Below are positions 19,691 to 31,566 of a stretch of 60,000 nt of DNA, one piece after another. This DNA is from Hydractinia symbiolongicarpus. Its lineage: Eukaryota; Cnidaria; Hydrozoa; Anthoathecata; Hydractiniidae. Made by a program: the position numbers and the translations under genes. The stretch's first letter is position 1. Every line of letters begins with the position of its first letter. The stretch lies in contig NC_079884.1 of NCBI RefSeq assembly GCF_029227915.1, forward strand, positions 21,454,001 through 21,514,000, read 5' to 3'. Below the pieces are notes generated by a model. It ran no database searches, was not told where the DNA came from, and saw only the letters and a program-made list of their open reading frames with translations.

Positions 19691-20035
19691 CAAATATAGT
19701 CGGTAAAAAGTGACTAAATTTTGGTTAGGTGACTAATATTTTTTGCTGACTAAAATTTTTGCCGACTTTTTTTTTACCGACCAAACTTTTTTGCCGACAT
19801 TTTTTTCCCTACGTAACTTTTTTCCGACGTTTTTCCCAACCACCTTTTTGCCGTTTTTTTCTTTTTTGTGGCTAATTTTTTATCAATTTTATGCAATTAT
19901 TCTTTATTAATAACTAAATTTAAAAATTTAGTTGGCAAAAAGTGACTAAATTTTGTCCAAATGACTAATATTTTTGCCGACTTTTTATTTTTGCTGACTA
20001 ATTTTTTTGCCGACTTTTCTTTTACCGATAAGGTA
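19690..20035. mobile_element. MITE-like block of (g)ccgacttttt subrepeats with inverted ends
   Basis: The block contains repeated pieces of aaaagtgactaaatttt, gactaatattttt and tttgccgactttttt. The left edge has tcggtaaaaagtgac and the right edge, reverse complemented, has atcggtaaaagaaaagtc. Repeated subterminal motifs plus inverted ends suggest a hAT-like or similar non-autonomous DNA element. No transposase and no clear target duplication were seen. Confidence 0.4.
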
Positions 20036-21408
20036 TGTGATGTACGAAATGTTGAAAATAATGTTTTTTGCAAAAGTAGTTTAATAATTTGTTTGATTTC
20101 TTGAGTAAGATTTAGCTAGCCTCAAGCATTTCTTTTCACTTGTTATTGCTCGGTCTACACTATCTGGGGCAGCCGCAAAGGTGGCGGTAGCCATATTGAA
20201 CTGTAACTGCCGAATTTCAGAATTTCAGAATTTATGCTAGCTATGGGAAAACACAGTCTTAGCAAATCAAAATAGCTATGAAATATTTTTTAAAATTACT
20301 AATAGTATCTGTTAGGAGTTTTATTTTCTATTTTAAATTCTTATTTACTCATCTAGCTATGTAGAGTTGGTTGTAAAGTTAAAGGGGTTACATTAATTCT
20401 TACCTTCCAGAACTTACAGCTCAGCCTCATCAACATCAAATTCATGCTGGAAAGACATTTTTTTAGTTTAGTAAACTTATGGTAAATGAAAACCGAAGGG
20501 TTTTGAATAATACGTTAAGCTGAATATTGAAAAATGTCGGGGCTCATCTTTAAATAAGGTCAAAACACAATCGAAGAAAAGGTACCGCCATTAACAGTTC
20601 CTAATAGCTCTAGCGGGCCATCGGAATGCATAAAAAGCTCCTTGGCAGATGATTTCACCTTAGGCAAATATTTAACTGATCAGGAGATTTTTAGATAAAA
20701 GGAGGAGAGATTTTCTTCTAATGAGTCAATTAGCTCGCATTGTAGAAGTTTTAAAGGATAATAGTATCATCCCTGCAAAGCAATCCTTTTGAAGTATCCG
20801 GTGTTGTTTCTCAATTCAGACATACTTTAGTAAAATGTATTGCCCCAATCCTCCTCCGCAAATGGTAAAGTGGTACAGTAAATAAGTCTGCACAATGATA
20901 TAAAAAATAATTTCACAGTGTTTTCTCACCCCTATGTAAAATTTCAAGTTTTAAGAATCAGTGATCAATGCCTGATTTGAAATTCTCTATAAATCTTTTA
21001 CCGCAATAATCCGTGATTTAAGGAAGAGGATGGCTTATCTAAAGTCTTTCCGGTTGACATATTAACCCTTAAGAAGCAACTGCTGGTATGAGACATGTAA
21101 GACACCAACCGGCACATAAGAACACTTTTCTTATGGACCAGAGATCCCGGAGACTTAGATGATCTATCTGAGGCCGGGACGGAGGAAAAAAAATTCGCGG
21201 TGGTGAAAAGGGACATGCGCGCGCAAACACAAGGGCAGAGAATATGGACAAAAGACGAAAATCCAGTAGAAAATAAAATTATATTTAAATAAAGAAAAAA
21301 ATTAGTTATAAGAAGGTCAAACTCGTCCCCAGCGCCTTTTGTCTCTTTTTTTTACTAAACAGTAAAATCACTGGGCAAAAAACGAATTTAATCAAAACTG
21401 AAGGGTTT

Positions 21409-21822
21409 TTAGCTGGAAATCGAAATTATTAAGACAAAAACAATCAGGAGAATATGAATTCTAGATACAAAGATTTTAGTTATATTTTTAATAATCGATA
21501 AAATAGTTTGGACCAAGCAAGATAGACTTCCTCCTGAGGACTTCCTCCTGAGTGGTCTAGATACCAGTGCAAACACAAAATGGCTGAGTGGCCACAATTT
21601 TTTAAACACGGGTGACTTTTCCTGCGAATACGACGAACCCCCGTTACATCCATCGCCGATTACGTAAAATGATTCTGGACGCAAGTTATTAGAACACACT
21701 TGGAAAATGTAGTCAACATTTTTATTTAACATATGAAAGTATTCTGAAGCTATTTTCCGTTTAGTTCGGTGTATTTTGTAAAAAAACCCAGAACAAATAT
21801 ATATTAGTTGAGTTTTTTCCAA
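21409..21822 (-). CDS. Uncharacterised 137-codon open frame, doubtful
   Basis: This is the longest unassigned open frame between the NDR kinase and ZIC genes. It opens after an agtag acceptor-like site with TTG, so it would be an exon, not a whole gene; the first in-frame ATG is at about residue 31. The middle has mixed composition, but the last 35 residues are an Ile/Val-rich hydrophobic run. A 14-bp direct duplication (cttcctcctgag) lies in it. I recognise no domain, and chance or a transposon relic remain quite possible. Confidence 0.2.
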   Translation of the reverse strand: MEKTQLIYICSGFFYKIHRTKRKIASEYFHMLNKNVDYIFQVCSNNLRPESFYVIGDGCNGGSSYSQEKSPVFKKLWPLSHFVFALVSRPLRRKSSGGSLSCLVQTILSIIKNITKIFVSRIHILLIVFVLIISISS

Positions 21823-22311
21823 GCTACTATGCTATGAACACTCTGCGCGAGTGTGTGAGTCTGGTAACAAAGTTTATGTCGTCACGTGACTTTTGTGTAT
21901 GAGTTCACTTTCTGTGATTTTAATTTTTATTAAGAGTTCCTTAAAAGACATATGTGAACTTGTTGTTTTTCTTAATTCATGTAAAGTTTTAAACTCATTT
22001 ATAAATTTTGTGTACTTAATTACCGTATTTTCTCCAAATATACCCCTCTTTTTTGAACGCACCCCTCTAATAAACGTTCCTTCTAAAAGTAAAAATAATG
22101 CATAAACGGTCCCCTTTTTGAAATCTTTTTAGCAAAGGTAAACACTTAATACTTCTTCTTGCTGATTGGCTAGTATTGGCTAGTATTATATCGCTGTATG
22201 CTACAGCGAAATATTTTGCCCGTAAAAACAAACTGAACTTTTGCACAACATAGATGCTTTTCTCCGGAAATTCACTATTACGAAATCACTTTGAGCATGA
22301 TTTATAGTTAA

Positions 22312-23103
22312 GAGCCTGATTATATGAGGCGAGTTGGCTCGGTGTTGGCCCGGTTGGCGGGTCAACCCGATTGAAAAAAATTCATATTATATGGGAAAAG
22401 TCAACCCTGGTCAAGACCTACACTGCTGCCAGGTTAAAAAAAAATGCGCGTAATTTTTAAAAAAAGCGGATGCAAGATGTAAACAAACAAGCAAAATTAA
22501 GTCAAAATTATCATTAAGTATTTTGGTCGCCAATAGTTTGTTATTCCAAATCCAAAGTGTTCTGTATTTGTCATTGCTTCGAAGAAATCGCCTAATACAG
22601 AACATATTGACATATTGTAGTTTTTTCTGGGCCAAAAAGATCAACGTCCTCTATATTCTTTCGAGCCATCATTACGCGAATTTCCTCATACTGCTTAGGT
22701 TTATCAGCATTAAAGTCCCTATTATTAAATGTCATATTGACTTTGTATTCCTTTAGGGAATTTATTAGCTGCTCCACAAGTTCTGAAGTCCATTTAAACT
22801 TCTTGTCTGCTGCTTCGCTCGCCATTATTGTTTTTCTTCTGTTTTGAATGGCAATGCGCATGCTTGTCTTTTCCAACCCGGCCCTGGCTCGGCAAAGTGA
22901 TATTATATGAACCGAGTCAACCCACCTAACCAACCTATCCCGGGTTGAAAAAACGAGCCGGCTCGCCTAGGCGGTTTGACTCACCTCATATAATGTCAAA
23001 TATTTTTTTGTAGTGATCTGCCATTATGCCGAGCTGTTTAATTTTATCATGCTGAGCATGTGGCGAGCCAAACTGAGCCAACCCGCCTCATATAATCAGG
23101 CCC
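22312..23103. mobile_element. PIF/Harbinger-like non-autonomous transposon, 792 bp
   Basis: The left end gagcctgattatatgaggcg and the reverse-complemented right end gggcctgattatatgaggcg are inverted repeats continuing for about 30 bp (ggttggctc). Both sides are flanked by TAA (22309-22311 and 23104-23106), matching the 3-bp TWA target duplication typical of PIF/Harbinger. Extra copies of the terminal motif lie inside near 22900-22995. Its one ORF is a Myb/SANT-like protein, the accessory gene of this superfamily; the DDE transposase is absent, so the element is a deletion derivative. Confidence 0.8.
22592..22825 (-). CDS. Myb/SANT-like DNA-binding protein of the Harbinger-like element, truncated
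   Basis: An ATG-initiated frame of 77 residues with FKWTSELVEQLINSLKEY, then DFNADKPKQYEEIR, then a DVDLFGP motif. This arrangement is that of the Myb/SANT-like (MADF-related) proteins carried by PIF/Harbinger elements, which in that family bind the terminal repeats and help bring in the transposase. Full-length relatives are several hundred residues; this one stops soon after the DNA-binding domain (QYVLY), so it is truncated. It lies wholly inside the inverted repeats at 22312-23103. Whether it is expressed cannot be judged. Confidence 0.6.
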   Translation of the reverse strand: MASEAADKKFKWTSELVEQLINSLKEYKVNMTFNNRDFNADKPKQYEEIRVMMARKNIEDVDLFGPEKTTICQYVLY

Positions 23104-23837
23104 TAACAATCTTTCTGTACTGTATATTTCAGTTTACAACTTAGTAAGCGCGCCTGATCAAAAAGATAAAGAAAAAGTATGCAGTAAAAATATACGTTTT
23201 TTGGGAAGAACATATAGTACATTAAAATGTTGAGGTTAAAAATTAAAATCATTTTTTTGTGGATGTTTTCATTTTTTTCACTAAAAATGTCGAAATTATT
23301 CATATTTCACTGCCGTAGAAAGTAGGTTGGGTGGGAGAGCGTGTTCCAGTATCAAAACCTTGCCTTATGAACCATGATGGCTGACTCTCACGAAGATACT
23401 AAATTTAGCCCCCTCCCCCACCTACAGTAAATTGAAAGAAAAACTGTTCGGAAATTACTTTTTCTTGGTAATTGTAGTTTCATAATACATTCTCTTGAAA
23501 TCTGTGAAGGAATTCGGACTGAGTGCGTTTTCAATGTTCTTAATTTTTGGGAAAATCTACAAATTTGGGAAAATCTTACAAATTCTTACAAATTGAGTTC
23601 TGATAAAAAAATGTGCACCTTTTGTTGTGCTCGTCTATCAGCACAGGAAATTTGAAATAATCTCCCCATTTCTTGCTGCTGAAACGAAAAAAAAAAGTAT
23701 ATCGAAGCACCCCGACACTGTTTTTTAAAGTTGTTAAAAAAGATTAGGTGTTGCCAGCTTAATGCTGCTCTACATTTGTTGTAAAATGGCTTTCCTAACC
23801 CTCAATTCTTTTTCGTCCAATATTGAACAATTTTTAA

Positions 23838-23897
23838 GGCGCTACCTCCTCCCTATGCCAAGGGAGGAGGGGGGGGGCATAGGAAGGAGGTAGCTAA
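23838..23897. repeat. Hairpin with G-run loop
   Basis: gctacctcctccctatgcc pairs with the downstream ggcataggaaggaggtagc, with a short purine-rich loop holding a run of nine G. It is nearly perfect over about 19 bp per arm and could be a small MITE. Confidence 0.65.
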
Positions 23898-24664
23898 AAT
23901 CCACTTTACAAAAAACAGTTTTATTTACATTCTTTTGGGAATAAAACCGCCCTTACTCTTTCGCGCCAAACCAGTTGGGTTATTTCTTTGGGCATTATTT
24001 TAAACAAGCCTCAAAGCATTACTTTGTTTAGAAATTGCTGAAAGTGGGAGAGTTTGATTACGGCAGGTGTAACCATGCTCAAAGCGTTCAGACTGAAACA
24101 AAGAGACCCAAGTTAAAACAAAAGAAAAAACATTTTTGCTAATTAGTGTGCGCGCATTCCTTGTACGTGAAAATAGTTAACTAAAATGATTTTTATATTT
24201 TGCCTAAAACACATCATTGCAGTTTTGTTTTTCATTTATCGTAATCCTAGATTATCACGTTCTTGAAATTTGGCGCAAAGAAATGTTCAATTTTGGCGGG
24301 AAATTTGGCGCGCAATACTTGTAGCTGTGGCTGCCAAGAACGTCTCAGCCTGAATTTCTTTATAGATTTAAAGAACACAATAATTTTCTAAGAAACAATT
24401 TTTTTTAGAACATTTCCCCTTCATGCGATATAATACGTGTAGGATATTGCAATGGAAGAACTACAACTCAATCATCATCCGAAAATTTGGATGTGTATTT
24501 TCCTATTTTCAGAAGAACGCAAGTAAGAACATTTGAGGTTAAAAAAGTTTTAAAACACACAACTAGATTCAGCTGAAATTTAGACTTTCTTAAATAAGTG
24601 TACCTTTTTTGCAGAATCCGAATATAAATTGGGAGATCATTTCTTACTGCCTATAAAATTAAGA

Positions 24665-24975
24665 AGCGTCTAATCATATGGGTCGGGTTGACTCTTTTGT
24701 GAGGCAACCCCATGAAAAAAATTCTTATTGTATAATTAAACGATAAACCTTTCAAAAGACCTATACTCTTGCCCAGTTGAATAAAATGCTAGCCAGAAGA
24801 CCCAGCATAGTTTTTCAGACCAACGTAAAATCACAATAATAAAGGTGAGGAAAATTACGCGGGGTCGAAAGAAGGATACACAGTGTAAACAAATCAGCAA
24901 AAATAAAATCAAAAATATCTTGAGTATATTCTAGTCCAATGAATCTTATGAATAATTAATTTAGGCATTTAAATT
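24665..24975. mobile_element. Decayed relative of the Harbinger-like element (left half)
   Basis: The order taatcatatgggtcgggttgact, catgaaaaaaattc, agacctatactcttgccca, tgtaaacaaatcagcaaaa, then aaaatcaaaaatatcttgagtat tracks the left 200 bp of the element at 22312 block by block, with an insertion and many substitutions. The right end and ORF were not found. Confidence 0.55.
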
Positions 24976-25724
24976 AGTTAAGACAATTAGTGAGATTAAG
25001 TTTGCTGTGTATAAAATGTTGTACATAAATATATCACTTTCGTTATATTTGCGCGGTTGTTTTTTTATTCAACTATTGTTTATCAACTACGATTCCACTT
25101 AAAGTTTGGCTCCTTTTGACTTTTCTAGAACGCACGACTTCAGAAACGATTCAAATGTTGCCATTGTCTTATTGTGATAGTCCTTCAAAATCCCGCCAAA
25201 ATATATCGATACGAAAGGTTATAGACAACTGAAATTGATTATTATACACACGTGTCTGTTTCAACGAGCTATTTGACGCGGTAAAGTTTAGCGCGCAAAA
25301 CAATTGTATGTTCGGTATGACTGTTTAAGAATGTTCAAATATTCAGAATGTGATTTAACAATTTTTAATTCAGTTATTACGTTTGACATCAATTATGCCA
25401 GCCGCAAGCAAAAAATGACCAATGTTATGTTTCATCTTATATTATTTATAAAAAAGTGTTATGATATCAAATCAATAAATAATAACATTCTATATTATAC
25501 ATAATAAATCATATTTGATATGCTTAAATTAAATTATGCATGATTTATCGTGATTTTAACTTACAAAAGTTCTTTTGAAGATTAAACTTAATATTTTGTC
25601 CAAATATGAAATTTACGGAATCGCAATTGTTTTTTGTGATAGAGAGAGTACTTGCTGAATTAGATCCACCAAGTAAATTCAAATATATATACAAATCAAC
25701 ATTAAATAAAAATAAATGAATTTC

Positions 25725-26999
25725 TCATGTAGTCAATAAGGACTCAGTTTCAGTTGTTTGAAGTTCAGATTTAAGTTCGTTTGTTTGTCCAGGCGATATT
25801 TCTTCGTTTGAAGGTGAGGAAGGGCTGTCTTCTTCTAAGCCAGTGGGAGAGCCGTCTCCATGCAACTTCACATGTTTTCGTAGACTGCTTGGATGGGTGT
25901 AACTTTTGTTGCATGTGCCTACTCGACAGGTGTATGGTTTGTCCGAAGTATGTACATGTGAATGCTTCTTCCGGTCGGATGAGTTTGCAAATCTTCTTCC
26001 ACATCCAGAAAATTCACAGACGAAGGGTCTTTCGCCTGTATGAGTTCTCTTATGTATTTTTAAGTTTTCAGACCGTGCAAATAATTTACCACAGCCAGGG
26101 AACGGACATGGGAATGGTTTTTCACCAGTATGAACTCTTAAGTGATTCACAAGTTTATACTTTGCTTTAAACGGGAGCCCATTTCTGGGACAATTTTGCC
26201 ATTGACATACATACAGGCCGTTTCCAGTGTCTGCTGTTTGAACATGCTCCTCATTCAAGTGATTCACAATGTCTTGCATTGTAGAGAACTGTCGACCACA
26301 TGGTTTCATTTTAGCAAAACCATGCTGTTCAATCCACATGCATGTCATAATGTATGTTGCACCAGGATGGCGCATGTAGGGATAAAACATACCAGGTGGT
26401 GTAGGTTGATGAAGTAAGGCTTGATCCAAATACTGACTGTGTAAGCTTCCTGGTGATTGTGCTCCATATCTGCTTCTACCACAGATGTCGGAGTCTAACG
26501 AGTAAGCAGAGTGTGCTGATAGGAAGCTTGATGCAGAGTATCCTCGGACGGATGGTGGAGGTGGAACGAATGACGGGTAGTAAGAATGCGACGGATTTGA
26601 TGTCAAATCGCTCGCTGTTAATCCATGGTGGGCTGTCGTATTTAACTGTGAACCTTGCGTTGGATAATGGGAATAACGATAAGAGTGTGGAGAGTATCGC
26701 GCAGACGACCCTCCAAGACCTGCAGAACCTGCTGTCAATGAATCGTAGTACGACATCGTGCCACTGTTTGTCACACTCTGTGTATGTAGATGAGAATCTT
26801 GTTTAGCGGGTAGATGAGGTGGTGGTGGAATGTAATCCGAGTGTGATAGATAATTAGCAGCGGCTGCAGCACCACAAGTCGAGTGCAAAGATGGATTGTG
26901 ATAGCCAGCAGACAGTCCATTGTTGTATGGTGTTGTTTGAGGTACAGCGTTTGGTCGTAACCCGCGATAATCGTATGCGTCACTCATCACGTTCGTCAT
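25725..26999 (-). CDS. ZIC: ZIC-family C2H2 zinc-finger transcription factor, single exon
   Basis: A complete 424-residue frame, ATG to TGA. Five C2H2 fingers lie at about 220-380 with pairs C220/C234-H247/H252, C265/C270-H286/H290, C298/C303-H316/H320, C328/C333-H346/H350 and C358/C363-H376/H380. The long C-C spacing of finger 1, the linker [24 protein letters not shown] and [10 protein letters not shown] are diagnostic for ZIC rather than GLI or GLIS. The N-terminal half is rich in Ser, Tyr, His and Pro, as is usual; the C-terminal tail is Ser/Glu/Thr-rich. Known role: nuclear regulators of ectodermal and neural patterning; in cnidarians they are linked with tentacle and nematocyte development. 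No intron interrupts the finger region. It is isolated, with several kb of non-coding DNA on each side. Confidence 0.96.
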   Translation of the reverse strand: MTNVMSDAYDYRGLRPNAVPQTTPYNNGLSAGYHNPSLHSTCGAAAAANYLSHSDYIPPPPHLPAKQDSHLHTQSVTNSGTMSYYDSLTAGSAGLGGSSARYSPHSYRYSHYPTQGSQLNTTAHHGLTASDLTSNPSHSYYPSFVPPPPSVRGYSASSFLSAHSAYSLDSDICGRSRYGAQSPGSLHSQYLDQALLHQPTPPGMFYPYMRHPGATYIMTCMWIEQHGFAKMKPCGRQFSTMQDIVNHLNEEHVQTADTGNGLYVCQWQNCPRNGLPFKAKYKLVNHLRVHTGEKPFPCPFPGCGKLFARSENLKIHKRTHTGERPFVCEFSGCGRRFANSSDRKKHSHVHTSDKPYTCRVGTCNKSYTHPSSLRKHVKLHGDGSPTGLEEDSPSSPSNEEISPGQTNELKSELQTTETESLLTT

Positions 27000-29900
27000 G
27001 TGTGAAGCAGATTGTCTTCCTCGTAATTACTTTTAATGTACTTTGTCTCCGCTGCTCAGTCTTTACACACGGTGTTCTCTGCTTCCCAACAAATCCACTA
27101 AAACGAACGAGCGTTGCTGTATTCTTTTTTAACAGCGATCGAAAGAAGGTGATCTTTAAATAACAACGTTCTCCCCACAGAATAAAATCAGTATGTTTTT
27201 TGCTATCTTCTCTTCAATTCACCATTGAGCAGCATTCACTACACAACAGTATGATTGAGCAAGAACCTGCGCACATTTTTATCTGCAATTTTCTATCCCA
27301 GCATGCTTGGTTAAGATCACACTTAGAAATCAGAATAATTTTTATAAAAGATGAAAAGAAATTTTGCATAAATTAAGCATTGAGCATAATTCCATTAAAT
27401 ATTTTTTTTCACTTTTAGCATTTTTAGAAGAAATTTCAATTAATTTGTTTTATAATTTTGTCTTTAAACTTATTATCAGTCCTGAATCTTCTTTGTGACA
27501 AGGTTTGAGTATAGCTTTATTCTTGAGGATTTAAATGCAAAAATATTCCATTTAAGATGAATGAATTTACAAATTTTAATTAAAATCACGGATCTATAAG
27601 TTTTATTTTTAATTGAAGTTTTTGGAATAAATGCAATTGGTCTGTGTTTTACTTTTAACAAGAATTGCGTTTTGTTTGATTTTATATTTATGCAATATAT
27701 TTACGGACCCAACTGTATTAGGCTCAATATTTGTTTTGTTTTTGAAAACAAGGTCTAGTAATAATTATTCATGCTGAATGATTTTTTGTGTGTTTTTCAC
27801 ATGTCTTCAGCACATTATCTCACAATGGGCATGAACAGCTCCCAGCAAGATAGCAGCTGGAAGCAGATCAGGGGATGCAATGTCCTGTTGCTTTTACTGG
27901 TAACCTGACCGTGCACTCGTTGTGGCGCGACTGTGTTTCATTTTGAAAGAAGCTGTGAAAACTATTGACCCATCTCGAAGCAAATACAATACGCATAATA
28001 TCAACATTTTTGTGGGGTTAAAATACCGCTGAGTGACTGTGTCAGATTAAGGAGTCTTTCAATAAGCATGTAAATGTCCTGCTATGACTTGCTCTATTGA
28101 TCGCCTCTGCTTATAGTCTGTGCAGTGAGGCACTGCCTCTGTGAAAACTACATCACTTTCTTAGGCGCAGAGAATACTCTGTAACCTTCAGCGTTGCTTG
28201 GGGATTTAACGTTTCTCATAAATGACAAACCTAGTTTTTTACCGGCGTAGATATTTTCTGCTAAGGAGATGATAGCGACAAACATGCAAAACTGTATTGA
28301 ATGTTTGTATTGAATTTAATATCTAAAACAATCTTTATATCAAATCAACAGTTCAAGCAATAAAAGGAAGATATATCTAGTCTTACATATTGTTTTCTTC
28401 GCCATGTTAATTTTTTTTTAAATAAGAACATCTAAAGATAAAACTACTGTATATATATATATTATAAAAACTCTCAAATGAATTTAAAGTGAAAGTTTGT
28501 CTAATTTTTCGCCTTTAGCTGGTATAAAAAACACCAGATGGTTGTGAATATTTACACATTAGACTTTTGACTAGTAGTCTTCCAAAAAATTGAGAACTCT
28601 TTTTTTTACACCCTTGCCTCAATCAATCTTTAGTGTAACAAATACCCCAAATGGCATTCATTTATTATTAGCTGCCTGGTATATCAAGAAATTTGACGAA
28701 TATCGAGTAGATTATGTCAACCAACAGGACTACCAATTACGTAAAATTGACCATTAGATGGCGGGATAAAAGGCGGGAAAGGCGTTATTTCATCTTTTCT
28801 TGTATATATCTTGATGAAAGTCTCTTGTTGTGTCAAAATCATTTTTCTGATTGAATATCCCTCTTATAGGTTCTGTCAAAATTAAGAAACTTTTTCTAGT
28901 TCAATGACCTCAGAATTTAAGAAACTATAAAAGTTGGCTGCTGGCTTGGTTTTTTATAAAGAAAGCGTATAAAACTTTTTCTAAAAATTGCAAATAGAAA
29001 AAAATGCAACTCCAGAATCCTTGACCTTAGCCAGCGTTTTAGAGTCGCACATCTATGACAGTATGACTGTAAAACCTCTCCAATATGATAAAACCGGCGT
29101 TTACTTAGAACCAACGTAACAAGAGCCTGTTAAGTGTTACATGTTTTAACATAATTTCTGAAGACAGAAAATGAGTGAATGAAACTGTTTGCTGCAGCTT
29201 TACCAGGGCGCCACTTCTTAAACAATGCGGAAAGTGAGCACATTGTTTTGGTTAATAGCGCGATTAAAACAAACAATGAGCACAATTTCAAAAGAGTAAT
29301 AGCTGCACAATAAACAAACTGGTATATTGACCACTTGCTCGAATAACAATTGCCAAAAAAGCGCCTAAATGTTTACCGTGGAAACAAAGGCGTTTTATAA
29401 AAATATACTCAAGATGAAATTAGACAAATAATTAAGAATATCCTAAGAATATGCTCATCTTGAAATTTTGCTTGCATCCTAAATGAAATATAAACAAAAA
29501 ACAACGTAGCTACACTTGTATTCTATTTCTCAGGATTTCATAGGGGTAATTTTTACACCAGTTTACATTCTCAGTGCATTATTTCCTGATTAAAGGATTG
29601 AACTGGTTTGGAAATTGTTCAGGTGGATTAAATCATTTGGGAAAGATTTGGGAGCATTCTTCTAACCCTACGTTTTGCTCTTGTAAAATTGTTTAATTTT
29701 ATTTATACTACGTCTTGGCTGGCGAAAGCGAAAAAGATTTTAAAAGTTAATTCCTTTTGCCAATGAAGATGTCCTTCTAAGCAACTGAGTAAAGTTTTTT
29801 CAGAAAGCGGTAAACCAATGTCATATCCGTAGCTTTTTGTTTTCTAATATCCTATGCGTCTTTGTGCCAAAAAAGTCACCTGTTGTGGAGAGGAGCTGAC

Positions 29901-31250
29901 CAAGTTATACCTGAATCTTGCAGGATAAGTTTTTACCTTAGGACATTTGTACGACATTTCAGCAAGCATAAAAGTGAACAAATACTAGCCAGTGAAAGAT
30001 TTTAGCTCATCTAAAAACAGTATGGCGAAAAGTAATTAGCTAGCTGTCAGCATGAAAAACAATTATATAGTCGGTAACTGATAAGCAAAGGAAAACAATA
30101 AAACAAATAGTTTTTCCCGCCATTTTTAAATATGCATACAACTTTTATGCCTGAAATTTGCAATTATATAATGGCGCCCCTTGGTAAATTCGCAATTGGT
30201 AATGTCAGTGCGCATAAAACGTGAGAAAAAAATTGTACAGTGAGCTAGGTTAATTAGTTTGTTTACGTTTTTTAAAAGGCGCCATTTTTGCTTTGTTACT
30301 CTGCAGCAAGTGTGGTCATGTGGTCACTGTGAAAAACAGACTTTTAATTTGCCCAAGCTTCATTCCAAGATATTAAAATTGAGTGCCCCTCATACGAAAG
30401 CTAGACGAATATATCCCTGAATAACATCTCCGAGAAAAAGGTGTATTAAAATCGTTCAGTGAACACAAAATTCGTTTACGTTTCATTAGACGCTTTTTTT
30501 TATTCCAACCAGGCTGGTCATCGTTCTTCTAACATACCTCTCTTGTTCTAAACAATAGATCCATTGTTTTAACTTTAAATCCTAGCCTAATATTTTTATG
30601 AAGCGTATTCTTATTAATTAAGAATACGTGTAGTTCATTTTAATATATTTTGTAATTATGCTTTTATAAGAAATTTTTTTAAACTTTGGGCCTTAATAAT
30701 TTCATTGGGTATTTCGGGGACACTCTTCAAAAATTCATTAGAAATCTTACCACGTTTTAAAATAATTATTACATCTCCTTTTTCTCCTAGGTTACATAAC
30801 ATTAGTATTGTATTATTTAAGAAATTTGGAGTCAATAAGAATTCCACTTTTGATTCTTAACCAATCAGTTGAACAATCTGGATACAGATTGTAAAAATCT
30901 GACCTGCATGTGCTGCTCGCGAGTATATTGCATTCTTTGTGTGGCCGGAACGCCCCGTGGTCAATTACCATAGCAGATTAGTGATGGCTGCAAGGCACTG
31001 TAAAAACATAACTTCATTGTATAGCATAAGTCATGTAAGAATTTGTAATTTTGGTCTTAAGTCCTGCAAGTCCTGTACATAAACGGTAGTCTTTAGTGCA
31101 ATATTTATTTAATGCAATAAATACGCAACAATTCATAAATACAGGGATAAAAAGAAATCTAGAAAATTAATTATATTTAAAAAGTGTGTACATATAAAAG
31201 GAGTGTTAAAAAGAGTAATTTCTAAGTAATCCCCGAGCGAAAAAGACAAA
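27000..31250. other. Upstream region of the ZIC gene, no gene seen
   Basis: About 4 kb with no supported coding region. The first 170 bases are the likely 5' UTR and promoter. The stretch 27800-28200 has more balanced base composition than its surroundings and could hold regulatory sequence, but I recognise no specific element. A minus-strand open frame at 30656-30847 (NNTILMLCNLGEKGDVIIIL) has protein-like composition but no start, splice context or known domain. Confidence 0.4.
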
Positions 31251-31256
31251 CATTTA

Positions 31257-31357
31257 GGAATCTACTTGTTCATTCAAAACAAGTCTCTTAATGGCTATAA
31301 TGAGAGCTTCTAAGTTCTTTCTTTCCTCATCATTCAATGGAGCATTCACTAATAACC
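31257..31357 (-). CDS. Candidate terminal exon of unknown gene, doubtful
   Basis: After an acatggcag acceptor-like site the minus strand reads LLVNAPLNDEERKNLEAL, then IIAIKRLVLNEQVDS and TAA. Composition is that of an amphipathic helix and unlike random AT-rich sequence. A minus-strand AATAAA lies about 150 bases downstream, near 31105. No upstream exon could be joined, because the Penelope-like relic lies immediately upstream. It might be part of that insertion instead. Confidence 0.25.
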
Positions 31358-31566
31358 TGCCATGTAAAAGCGTGTGTGGGGTTTTCTACGAGATGGTTGG
31401 TTGATTGTGATTTGTGAGAAGGGCGGTGTTCGTTCTATCTGGGTTTCACATTCCCTTTTTGTAACTTTGACACATGGAAACGCGAATTAGTGTAGACGTT
31501 AAACTTTGTAGGGAGAGTGTTTGAAAGCTGTTCATTTTTCTCACAAAAAAGTTTTTAACAAGTAAA

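Noticed and set aside
20420-20465. Possible first coding exon on the minus strand (MSFQHEFDVDEAEL, then gtaagt)
   Set aside because: A good start and donor, but I could not connect it in phase with any downstream exon; too short to support.
22020-22130. Sequence reminiscent of the accgtattttctccaaat / ctaataaacg repeat found in many genomes, with a weak match near 40815
   Set aside because: Too little similarity and no boundaries visible, so not annotated as an element.
25771-26983. Several ORFs of 70-129 codons overlapping the ZIC gene on both strands
   Set aside because: Shadows of the ZIC frame, without domains.
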